A DNA stretch of 9,049 nucleotides from the NCBI GenBank assembly GCA_964372025.1, contig CAYJPF010000107.1, positions 1-9,049 on the forward strand, written 5' to 3'. Position numbers and translations under genes: made by a program. The notes beneath the pieces were generated by a model. It was not told the DNA's origin. It saw nothing but the letters and a program-made list of their open reading frames with translations, and did no database searches. Positions 1 to 5,815 of this stretch are shown in pieces. The stretch is from CAYJBP01 sp964372025. Lineage in GTDB: Bacteria > Bacillota > Dehalobacteriia > UBA4068. Position 1 is the stretch's first letter; every line of letters starts with the position of its first letter.

Positions 1-4
1 TTTG

Positions 5-30
5 GTTACTTTTTGCGACCAAAAAGTAAC
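5..30. repeat. Perfect 11-bp inverted repeat (hairpin) at left edge
   Basis: GTTACTTTTTG (5-15) is followed by a CGAC loop (16-19) and the exact complement CAAAAAGTAAC (20-30). The stem is perfect. No T-tract follows it on the + strand, so it is not a textbook terminator in this direction. It could be the end of an upstream transcription unit, part of a dispersed palindromic repeat, or a bidirectional terminator. The left context is cut by the window edge. Confidence 0.7.
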
Positions 31-117
31 GCCCCCTCTGCGACTAAAGAAAATAAACTAGCAAATGTAGGCGAGGGCAAGAAAACCCAACACCACACGA
101 AGCACAACAAATATAAA

Positions 118-180
118 TATCCGCCGACAAATATAAGAAACCCACAACCCAAGCTAACAAAAACCAACAAAATCAAAAGA
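118..180. repeat. A/C-rich direct repeat, copy 1
   Basis: 118-151 (beginning TATCCGCCGACAAATATAAG) matches 218-251 at 33 of 34 positions, the one difference being C143 versus T243. The following AGCTAACAAAAACCAACAAA (from 152) is repeated degenerately from 251 and again, exactly over 25 nt, at 277-301. Flanking AGCACAAC motifs at about 101 and 201 suggest that the real unit is about 100 bp long. Confidence 0.85.
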
Positions 181-217
181 CAAACCTTTCAACCCACAAA
201 GCACAACCCAAGCAAAC

Positions 218-301
218 TATCCGCCGACAAATATAAGAAACCTACAACCCAGCGAGCAAAAACCAACAACATCAAAAGCTAACAAAAACCAACAAAATCA
301 A
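218..301. repeat. A/C-rich direct repeat, copy 2 plus extra half unit
   Basis: This is the second copy of the repeat at 118-180. 218-251 is near identical to 118-151. 251-279 is a diverged copy of 152-180, with one A lost at the junction. 277-301 is an additional exact copy of 152-176. The offset between copies is 100 bp, with one base of drift. The arrangement suggests tandem duplication followed by slippage rather than a protein-binding array. Confidence 0.85.
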
Positions 302-344
302 CAAAAAAAACAAATATCCAAAAACGAAAGCCCGGTAAAAAAAA

Positions 345-1403
345 ATGAAATCAAAACTAACAATTCTAATTATAATAAGCATGACATTTTTCCTAGCGGC
401 CTGCATGCAGAATAAAACTCAACCCACCCCCCCTGTTGAGGATGAAAGCCAAGCTCCCCTCTTGGCCGAAAATCAAATTTTAGACGGTGCAGGCCGCATC
501 CTCGATTTGCCCGAAGATCCGCAAAATGCCACCCTAGCCTCGGCCTATGCGGTGGCAGTGCCCTTTATTAAAGCCCTGGATTTAGGCTCTAGGGTTTTGG
601 CTATCAATACCAAATCTGTTTTTTGGCAGGATAATGATAGCGGCCTGGCAGCAGCCGGCACGGTAGGGCGTGGGGTTATCGATTTAGAAGCCTTGGCCAA
701 TTTTAATCCCACCGTTTTAATTCATCGCGCCAATGATGCCCAAACCACCGAGGCCGTGGAAGCTTTAGGTATCCCTGTTTTAAGCATCAAGGCCGAAAGC
801 ATCGACGATATCAAAAGCACCCTCAACCTGCTGGGCAGCTATTTTGGGGTGATGGAACGCGCCGACGAATTAAATAACTATATCGATACTAAATTTGCCT
901 ATATCGAGCAAATTGTAAGCGCTATTGCCCCCGAGGATAAACCAACAGCCTTATTTTTAGGATCGCAACCGGCACGCATTGCCGGTGAGGATATGTTACA
1001 GGCCTTTATGCTGGAAAAAGCCGGCGCAGTTAGCCTAAATAGCGGCTATAGCCAAAATGGTAATTGGCTGGATATCGGCCTGGAAACCGTTTTTGAATTA
1101 AACCCCGATTATCTGTTTTTAACCAGCTCCAGCCCCTTGGATTATACCATCGACGGCCTGCTTACAGATGAAGCTTGGTCGGCGGTAACGGCAGTGCAAA
1201 ATCAAGATATTTATCAAATCCCGGCTAAAATCGATTCCTGGGATTTGCCCGGCGTTAATGCGGTAATCGGCACGATGTATATCTTGCATCAACTGCATCC
1301 CGAGCATTTTTCGGCCGAACAATTACAAACCGAAATTGATGAATACTATCAACTAATCTTTGGCCAAACCTTTGCGGCCGATTATTTGGGCTATCAGCTA
1401 TGA
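345..1403 (+). CDS. FecCD-type ABC transporter substrate-binding lipoprotein
   Basis: This is the extracytosolic, lipid-anchored binding protein of a metal-chelate type importer (FepB/BtuF/FhuD family). A lysine-containing N-terminus and hydrophobic stretch (residues 5-19) end in the lipobox LAAC, with the lipidated Cys at residue 20. A short Pro/Glu-rich linker follows. The periplasmic-binding fold shows the usual landmarks: a TVGRGVIDLEAL segment near 106-117 followed by NPTVLI, and a C-terminal W(S)AVTAVQNQDIYQIP (278-293) leading to an LHPEHF motif near 317-322. At 352 aa the length is normal. The start is set by the signal peptide; only an A-rich leader and no good Shine-Dalgarno lies upstream. 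It overlaps the permease by ATGA. The substrate cannot be read from sequence: ferric siderophore, heme, corrinoid or an oxyanion are all possible. Confidence 0.92.
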   Translation: MKSKLTILIIISMTFFLAACMQNKTQPTPPVEDESQAPLLAENQILDGAGRILDLPEDPQNATLASAYAVAVPFIKALDLGSRVLAINTKSVFWQDNDSGLAAAGTVGRGVIDLEALANFNPTVLIHRANDAQTTEAVEALGIPVLSIKAESIDDIKSTLNLLGSYFGVMERADELNNYIDTKFAYIEQIVSAIAPEDKPTALFLGSQPARIAGEDMLQAFMLEKAGAVSLNSGYSQNGNWLDIGLETVFELNPDYLFLTSSSPLDYTIDGLLTDEAWSAVTAVQNQDIYQIPAKIDSWDLPGVNAVIGTMYILHQLHPEHFSAEQLQTEIDEYYQLIFGQTFAADYLGYQL

Positions 1404-2440
1404 GCCCACTTTTAAAAAAGAAATCAACAACCTATGCCCCGGCCTGGCTAATTGCCTTAAGCGGCGGCATCTTATTGCTTATTACAATTGTGCTGGCGGT
1501 TTGTGTAGGCAAATATCAAGTAAGCCCTGCCGAAAGCCTGCATATCATCTTTAGTAGCCTAATCAATCAAGCAAGCGGCCATCCCCAAATGACCGAAAAT
1601 GTAGTTTTAGGCTTGCGTATCCCCAGGATTTTAATCAGTGTTTTAGCAGGGGCAGCCTTGGCCGCCTCGGGGGCGGCTTATCAGGGTATCTTTAAAAATC
1701 CGCTGGTATCACCCGATTTCTTAGGCGTAAGTAGCGGCGCTTGCATTGGGGCGGCTATTGCCATTTTACTTTCCCTAACCGCTGCCCATATCTCGCTTTT
1801 TGCCTTTATCGGCGGCATTATCGCGGTTATTATTACCATGGCCATCCCCAGCCTTTTAGGCAATAAGGCCAATATTATGCTGGTGCTATCGGGGATAATC
1901 GTTGGCACGGCCATGTCGTCTATCTTGGGCTTTATCAAATATATTGCCGACCCTGATTCGCAATTGGCCTCGATTACCTATTGGACAATGGGCAGCTTTG
2001 GCTATGTTGGCCAAGCCGATATTTTGCCCTTATTCTTAATTATTAGTATTCCGCTTACCCTAATTATCCTAATGGCCTGGTGGATAGATGTGCTGGCCAT
2101 GGGCGAAGACGAAGCCAAAACCTTAGGTGCGGCGGTTATTCTAATTAGAACCATTGTAATTTTATGTGCAACTTTACTTACAGCATCCACCGTAAGTGTA
2201 GCCGGCACAATTAGTTGGGTGGGTCTAATCGTGCCCCATTTTGGCAGAATGCTGGTAGGACCTGCTAATCGTAAGCTTATCCCGGTTTCGGCCATTTTAG
2301 GTGGGCTTTTTATGCTTTTGGTAGATACCCTTACCCGTACCCTTACCATTGAAGAAATGCCGGTTAGCATTTTAACCGGAGTAATTGGGGCACCGGTATT
2401 TTGCTATTTGCTCTTTAGGCAAAGGGGGCAAATTAGATGA
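1400..2440 (+). CDS. FecCD-family ABC transporter permease
   Basis: This is the membrane-spanning subunit of the importer, of the BtuC/FhuB/FecCD type, normally working as a homodimer with about ten helices per chain. Family hallmarks are clear: RIPRILISVLAGAALAASG (residues 73-91), the NPLVSPDFLGVSSGA segment (100-114), GEDEAKTLG (235-243) in the cytoplasmic region that contacts the ATPase, GTISWVGLIVPHFGRMLVG (269-287), and an EMPVSILTGVIGAPVF block near the C-terminus (319-334). The 346-aa length is complete for the family. The start codon ATG overlaps the stop of the binding-protein gene (ATGA), and the 3' end overlaps the ATPase gene in the same way, so the three are translationally coupled. 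Two of the three subunits could not function alone, so this is one transport operon. Confidence 0.96.
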   Translation: MSPLLKKKSTTYAPAWLIALSGGILLLITIVLAVCVGKYQVSPAESLHIIFSSLINQASGHPQMTENVVLGLRIPRILISVLAGAALAASGAAYQGIFKNPLVSPDFLGVSSGACIGAAIAILLSLTAAHISLFAFIGGIIAVIITMAIPSLLGNKANIMLVLSGIIVGTAMSSILGFIKYIADPDSQLASITYWTMGSFGYVGQADILPLFLIISIPLTLIILMAWWIDVLAMGEDEAKTLGAAVILIRTIVILCATLLTASTVSVAGTISWVGLIVPHFGRMLVGPANRKLIPVSAILGGLFMLLVDTLTRTLTIEEMPVSILTGVIGAPVFCYLLFRQRGQIR

Positions 2441-3210
2441 TATATCAAATCAAAAACCTATCTTTTGCCTATCAGGAGGCGCAAATTTTAAGCGATATCA
2501 ATCTGGATATCGCCCCCGGCCAGGTATTAAGTCTGCTGGGGCGTAATGGGGCAGGTAAAAGCACCCTATTTAATTGCATGTTGGGCTTGCTAAAAAATTA
2601 TCAAGGGCAGGTTTTATTAAATGGTCAAAATCTGCTAAATTTAAAAGAAAAGCAAATTGCCCAAATAGTGGGCTTTGTGCCGCAAAATCATCATCCTACC
2701 TTTGATTATACCGTTTTTGAATTTGTGCTTTTGGGTTGTGCGGCCAATATTGGCCTATTTGCCAGCCCCGGCAAGGCCGAATATGCCGCTGCTAAGCAGG
2801 CCTTAAAGCAATTAAAAATTGAGCATTTGGCCGAGCGCCTATATACCCAAATCAGCGGCGGCGAAAGGCAACAGGCCACTATTGCACGCGCCATTATCGG
2901 CAGGCCGCAAATTTTGATTTTTGATGAGCCTACCGCCCATTTGGATATTGTTAATCAAATTAAGGTGCTAAAAATCATCAAGCAATTGGCCGCCGAAGGC
3001 TTTGCCATTGCCATTAGCTGCCATGATCCCAATCATGCCCTGCTTTTAGGCGGCACAACCGCCATTATCGATGCTAATGGCCATTTGCAAAGCGGAGCAA
3101 CGAGCGCAATTATCAATCAAGCAACTTTAGAGGCCATTTATGGCCATGATATTCTGCTAACCAAGCTTAGCGCTAGTAATCGGCAAATCTGTTATTTTCC
3201 CGATTTATGA
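2437..3210 (+). CDS. ABC transporter ATP-binding protein (FepC/BtuD type)
   Basis: This is the cytoplasmic ATPase that powers the importer. All nucleotide-binding motifs are intact: Walker A GRNGAGKS (residues 35-42), Q-loop Gln83 in FVPQ, signature ISGGERQQ (139-146), Walker B ILIFDEP (159-165), D-loop AHLD (167-170), and switch His196 in ISCHDPNHAL. The signature begins with Ile rather than the usual Leu, a common conservative variant. The 257-aa length fits the FepC/FecE/BtuD subgroup. Its start overlaps the permease stop by ATGA. The next gene begins 62 nt after the stop with its own ribosome binding site. No terminator is visible in that gap, so read-through into the lipoprotein gene is plausible. 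Confidence 0.96.
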   Translation: MIYQIKNLSFAYQEAQILSDINLDIAPGQVLSLLGRNGAGKSTLFNCMLGLLKNYQGQVLLNGQNLLNLKEKQIAQIVGFVPQNHHPTFDYTVFEFVLLGCAANIGLFASPGKAEYAAAKQALKQLKIEHLAERLYTQISGGERQQATIARAIIGRPQILIFDEPTAHLDIVNQIKVLKIIKQLAAEGFAIAISCHDPNHALLLGGTTAIIDANGHLQSGATSAIINQATLEAIYGHDILLTKLSASNRQICYFPDL

Positions 3211-3272
3211 TGGGTAGTTCATTTGCAAAAATGTTAACTATAAATTTATGGAAGAAAGAAAGGAAGTAAAAA

Positions 3273-4355
3273 ATGAAAAAACTGTTAGCCCTATTTATGA
3301 TCTTAGCCCTAGCATTTGGCCTGGTGGCCTGCGGTGGTGGCGAGGAAGCAGCTCCGCCTGCTGAAGATGCAACCGAAGATGTGGTAGTAGAAGAGCCTGC
3401 CGAAGAACCGGCCGAAGATGCCGAAGCCGCCGATGCCGAAACAATACCCGATAGCGAAGAGGTAGCCTTTATCCCGGTTGCCGAAGAAGTGCAAGGTATT
3501 ACCATCCCCGAGTTTACGGTAAAAGTTAACGGTACCGATGTTACCCATACCGAAATGGCTGCTTATCCCTTATATTCGGTGCAAACTCAAACTGTAAACA
3601 GCACCGGTACAGCTTCAGCCTCTACTTATATTGGCTTTAAGATTACCGATGTATATGCTGCAGCAGGTATCAGCGGCGAATATGGCTGGATTAAAGCCAC
3701 CGCCGATGATGGCTATGCAGTAGAGTTTGATGGCGATTTTGCGATGAGCGATGTTACCTTGCTGGCTATTACCGAAGATGGCAATCCCTTTACGGCTGCC
3801 CCCTGGTTTGCACCTTGCGCCTCGGGCACAACCGGCGATTATCTAAAGGGTATGGTATCGCTAATGGTAGATAGCGCCCCGGTTGAAGGCGATGCCGCAG
3901 AGGGTGATGCCGAAGCTGCAAGTGCCGAGCTTACTTTAGGTGCTGCTCCTGTTAAGGAAGATCGCACCGATAAAGTGGAATTTGCGCCGTATAGCTTTAT
4001 GATTAATGGCAGCGAAATTAACAATGAAACCTTAGCCGGCCTAAGCATTTACAAAGTAACTGCCGTAACCGAAAATAGTAATGGTGAAGTAAGCGAAGCC
4101 ACCTATACCGGTTATGTATTAAGCGATGTTTTGGCAGCTATCGAAGCCCCTGCCGCCCCTGCTAGGGTAGCAGCTGTTGCCAATGATGGTTATGAGATGG
4201 AATTAAGCGCCGAGCAAATCGCCAGCGAGTTTACAATTATAGCTATCGAAAAGGATAAGGAATTGGGCGAAGAAGGCACAATTTGGGTAGCCCCTTGTGC
4301 GGATACTTCGTCGAGGAATTATGCTAAATTGGTGGTAGATATTATTGTAGAGTAA
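3273..4355 (+). CDS. Two-domain extracytosolic lipoprotein (tandem duplicated domain)
   Basis: This is an exported lipoprotein of 360 aa. The signal peptide ends in lipobox LVAC with Cys20. It is followed by a Glu/Ala/Pro-rich acidic linker (about 21-70) and two homologous domains, about 78-200 and 235-360, separated by a second acidic linker. Matching landmarks in the two domains are TYIGFKITDVYAAAG (118-132) and TYTGYVLSDVLAAI (277-290), DDGYAVEF (145-152) and NDGYEMEL (304-311), and WFAPCA (178-183) and WVAPCA (338-343). The T-Y-x-G-x-x-x-x-D-V plus DGY pattern recalls the sulfite-oxidase / molybdopterin oxidoreductase fold. The region where that family carries its Mo-ligand Cys has none in either domain, so cofactor binding is doubtful. 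Start: AGGAAG at 3261-3266, 6 nt before ATG. It lies between a transporter and a redox operon. Function unknown; the fold assignment is tentative. Confidence 0.88.
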   Translation: MKKLLALFMILALAFGLVACGGGEEAAPPAEDATEDVVVEEPAEEPAEDAEAADAETIPDSEEVAFIPVAEEVQGITIPEFTVKVNGTDVTHTEMAAYPLYSVQTQTVNSTGTASASTYIGFKITDVYAAAGISGEYGWIKATADDGYAVEFDGDFAMSDVTLLAITEDGNPFTAAPWFAPCASGTTGDYLKGMVSLMVDSAPVEGDAAEGDAEAASAELTLGAAPVKEDRTDKVEFAPYSFMINGSEINNETLAGLSIYKVTAVTENSNGEVSEATYTGYVLSDVLAAIEAPAAPARVAAVANDGYEMELSAEQIASEFTIIAIEKDKELGEEGTIWVAPCADTSSRNYAKLVVDIIVE

Positions 4356-4360
4356 TAAAA

Positions 4361-4400
4361 AGTTTTACTCAATTTTTTACAAAAAATTGCGGGGGTATTG
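4361..4400. repeat. 40-bp exact direct repeat, copy A
   Basis: This 40-nt sequence, starting AGTTTTACTCAATTTTTTAC and ending in GCGGGGGTATTG, recurs without a mismatch at 8987-9026, 4.6 kb downstream in the same orientation. It starts six bases after the stop codon of the preceding lipoprotein gene. Internally, CAATTTTTT (4370-4378) and AAAAAATTG (4381-4389) form a near-perfect palindrome with AC at the centre. Similarity to the second copy stops abruptly at both ends. Confidence 0.95.
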
Positions 4401-4461
4401 GGGGCAGAGCCCCCAAGGTCTTAAAACCGGCATATTTTGGCAAAGCCAAAACAGCCCGCAA
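4387..4461. repeat. Structured (cruciform / three-way junction) repeat element
   Basis: Nested complementarity closes this block. TTGCGGG (4387-4393) pairs with CCCGCAA (4455-4461) as an outer stem. Inside are two hairpins: TTGGGGGC (4398-4405) with GCCCCCAA (4409-4416) around an AGA loop, and TTTTGGC (4435-4441) with GCCAAAA (4445-4451) around an AAA loop. All three stems are perfect. The GGGGGCAGAGCCCCC hairpin resembles dispersed palindromic repeats common in clostridial genomes. The shape could fold in DNA or RNA. It does not match a riboswitch class that I recognise. The upstream arm lies within the 40-bp direct repeat. Confidence 0.75.
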
Positions 4462-4473
4462 GATCAAGCAAGA

Positions 4474-4522
4474 AAGGGGCTATCACAAATAGTTTTATTT
4501 GTGACAGCCCCTTCTGCTTTTT
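4474..4522 (+). terminator. Rho-independent terminator-like hairpin upstream of rhodanese gene
   Basis: AAGGGGCT (4474-4481) and TCACAAAT (4483-4490) pair with ATTTGTGA (4497-4504) and AGCCCCTT (4506-4513). There is one A/C mismatch and an AGTTTT loop. CTTTTT (4517-4522) follows. The shape is that of an intrinsic terminator. It ends only 3 nt before the AAGGAGGT ribosome binding site (4526-4533) of the next gene, so either it ends the upstream unit and a promoter is hidden within 4361-4520, or it attenuates transcription into the downstream operon. Confidence 0.75.
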
Positions 4523-4540
4523 AATAAGGAGGTATAAACC

Positions 4541-5218
4541 ATGAAACTGAGAATACTATTGATAGCAATGATATGCGGCCTATTATTTAGCGCCTGCGCA
4601 GCAAGCGAGCCAACCTTAGAGCCCCTACCGCCGGCCGAAACCGATGCCGAAAGCGGTATTGGCATTGATAAAAATATCAATATGAGCAATATCGATAATT
4701 ATTTAGATCGCGAAGATGTGGCCTATCGTGATGTAAGATTATTTTTCGACCCGGCCGCCTATGAGGAAATTGGCGGCAATGCCGATATCAGCCAAGTAAT
4801 CGACGGCTTTTTGGTAATACCGTATCCTTATATCTCCACCATAGGCCCCTTGCCGGTTAGCGGCGCTTATGAAGGCCTAAGCCTATTTAATGTGGAATGG
4901 ACAGAAGATAGCCAAGTAGCCTCGATAACCCCTAATTATCTGGAATCGGAGATGATTTTGGAGGAGATGTTCCCTAAGGATAAAAATATTTTTCTAATGT
5001 GCGGTGGCGGCGGTTATTCGATGTGGATGAAGAATATCTTAATCCATTCCGGCTGGGATGCCGACAAAGTATATAATGTAGGCGGTGAATGGACTTATGA
5101 GGGTAATCGCAGCCAAGAAATAATAATTTATCCCGAATTTGCCGATGGAGATAAAATCTATGCCACCTGGCGCGCCGAATATGCCTATATTCCCTTTGAA
5201 AAATTGAACCCAATTTAA
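4541..5218 (+). CDS. Rhodanese-like lipoprotein
   Basis: This is an exported, lipid-anchored protein of 225 aa with a rhodanese-like (sulfurtransferase-fold) domain. The signal peptide ends at LFSAC (lipidated Cys19), followed by a Pro/Glu-rich linker. The domain runs from about residue 53: YLDREDVAYRDVR resembles the usual start of a rhodanese domain, and NIFLMCGGGGYSMWMKNIL (149-167) is the active-site loop with candidate nucleophile Cys154, followed by the GWDADKVYNVGGEW segment typical of the family. The loop is C-x4-Y-S, where catalytic rhodaneses usually have C-x4-R-[S/T], so substrate preference may differ. The start is fixed by a perfect AAGGAGGT (4526-4533), 7 nt before ATG. It heads the flavin-redox operon, 15 nt before the FMN-binding lipoprotein. 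A role in extracytosolic sulfur or thiol chemistry is inferred; the enzymatic activity is not proven. Confidence 0.88.
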   Translation: MKLRILLIAMICGLLFSACAASEPTLEPLPPAETDAESGIGIDKNINMSNIDNYLDREDVAYRDVRLFFDPAAYEEIGGNADISQVIDGFLVIPYPYISTIGPLPVSGAYEGLSLFNVEWTEDSQVASITPNYLESEMILEEMFPKDKNIFLMCGGGGYSMWMKNILIHSGWDADKVYNVGGEWTYEGNRSQEIIIYPEFADGDKIYATWRAEYAYIPFEKLNPI

Positions 5219-5233
5219 AAGGAGGCCACTGCC

Positions 5234-5815
5234 ATGCGCAATTGCCTAAAAATAATCCCCTTAATCATCCTAATTAGTATTTTGCTAAGCTCTTGCCAAG
5301 CAGCCGAACCGGCAGCAAGCGAAAAAACCTTCCCCCAGTTTACCTTTACCCACTATACCACCGCCGGGGTTACCGAAGATTTTGAGGCCATTATCCTTTT
5401 TGAGGAAAGTGTTTCTACATTTACATCGTATCAAGTTGCATTTGTATCTTGCAATTGCCGGGATTCTTTGGTAAACTATTATTCGGTAGCATATGTGGAA
5501 TTGCTAAATAATAAAGATAGCGCCGACGAAGCCGCCATCCGCAGCATCACTTTTGGCGATAATAAGGGGCTTTGGGGCGATAGCAATCCCAATCATAATA
5601 TGCCCGACTATACCCAGGAATATATGGATCACAACTTTGTGCAACTTTTGGTGCGCCAAACCAAGGCCGATATCGATGCCTGGCAAGGCTATGCCCATCA
5701 ATTGCCGATTATCGATGTGGATGCCGTTAGTGGGGCTACTGTTTCTACCAGCAATATCCTTTCGATGTTGCAAGGCTTATTTGCCTATCATGCCGAAAAT
5801 TATTATGGTGATTAA
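5234..5815 (+). CDS. FMN-binding domain lipoprotein (likely covalently flavinylated)
   Basis: This is an exported 193-aa lipoprotein. The signal peptide ends at LLSSC with Cys21. The C-terminal part carries DAVSGATVST (residues 163-172), which fits the Dxx[S/T]GA[T/S] flavinylation motif; Thr169 is the predicted site for a phosphoester-linked FMN. The ApbE enzyme that makes this bond is encoded immediately downstream, overlapping this gene. A C-x-C motif (SCNCRD, Cys73 and Cys75) sits in the N-terminal half and could form a disulfide or bind a metal. A GLWGDSNPN segment (112-120) and the terminal LFAYHAENYY are also distinctive. The start is set by AAAGGAGG ending at 5225, 8 nt before ATG. 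It is likely an electron carrier outside the membrane, comparable in role but not in length or layout to PplA of Listeria. Confidence 0.88.
   Translation: MRNCLKIIPLIILISILLSSCQAAEPAASEKTFPQFTFTHYTTAGVTEDFEAIILFEESVSTFTSYQVAFVSCNCRDSLVNYYSVAYVELLNNKDSADEAAIRSITFGDNKGLWGDSNPNHNMPDYTQEYMDHNFVQLLVRQTKADIDAWQGYAHQLPIIDVDAVSGATVSTSNILSMLQGLFAYHAENYYGD

Larger units (their letters stand above)
31..344. other. Non-coding A/C-rich, strand-asymmetric intergenic tract
   Basis: I see no convincing gene in this stretch. The + strand is dominated by A and C, with few G or T, especially from about 85 to 340. It is organised on an imperfect repeat of about 100 bp, listed separately. A 13-282 reading frame is open, but it encodes a Lys/Asn/Thr/Gln/Pro-rich low-complexity peptide that simply mirrors the base composition and starts inside the hairpin. 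No clear promoter for the downstream transporter operon can be picked out, because AT-rich hexamers such as TATAAA and TATAAG occur by composition. The 3' part must contain the leader of the gene at 345. Confidence 0.6.

Noticed and set aside
13..282. Open reading frame of 89 codons in the A/C-rich tract
   Set aside because: It is a low-complexity Lys/Asn/Thr/Pro peptide dictated by base composition, starts within a hairpin, has no ribosome binding site, and lies across direct repeats.
118..301. CRISPR-like array
   Set aside because: There are only two to three diverged units without regular repeat and spacer lengths, the spacers are themselves related, and no cas genes are near.
1119..2370. 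Antisense open frames over the binding-protein and permease genes
   Set aside because: These are shadows of well-supported coding sequence, without ribosome binding sites or recognisable domains.
3211..3272. Promoter between ATPase and tandem-domain lipoprotein
   Set aside because: TTGCAA (3223-3228) and TATAAA (3239-3244) are only 10 nt apart, too close for a standard promoter; no better pair was found.
3173..4048. Antisense open frames over the tandem-domain lipoprotein
   Set aside because: They arise from the Glu/Ala-rich codons of the sense gene and read as Ser/Ala-rich low-complexity peptides.
4387..4461. Riboswitch (FMN or cobalamin) upstream of the redox operon
   Set aside because: I do not see the conserved core sequences of either class; the arms are better explained as a palindromic repeat shared with 8987-9026.
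5553..5804. N-terminal extension of ApbE
   Set aside because: The extension lies entirely in another frame of the FMN-binding gene, and the signal peptide with lipobox begins after it.
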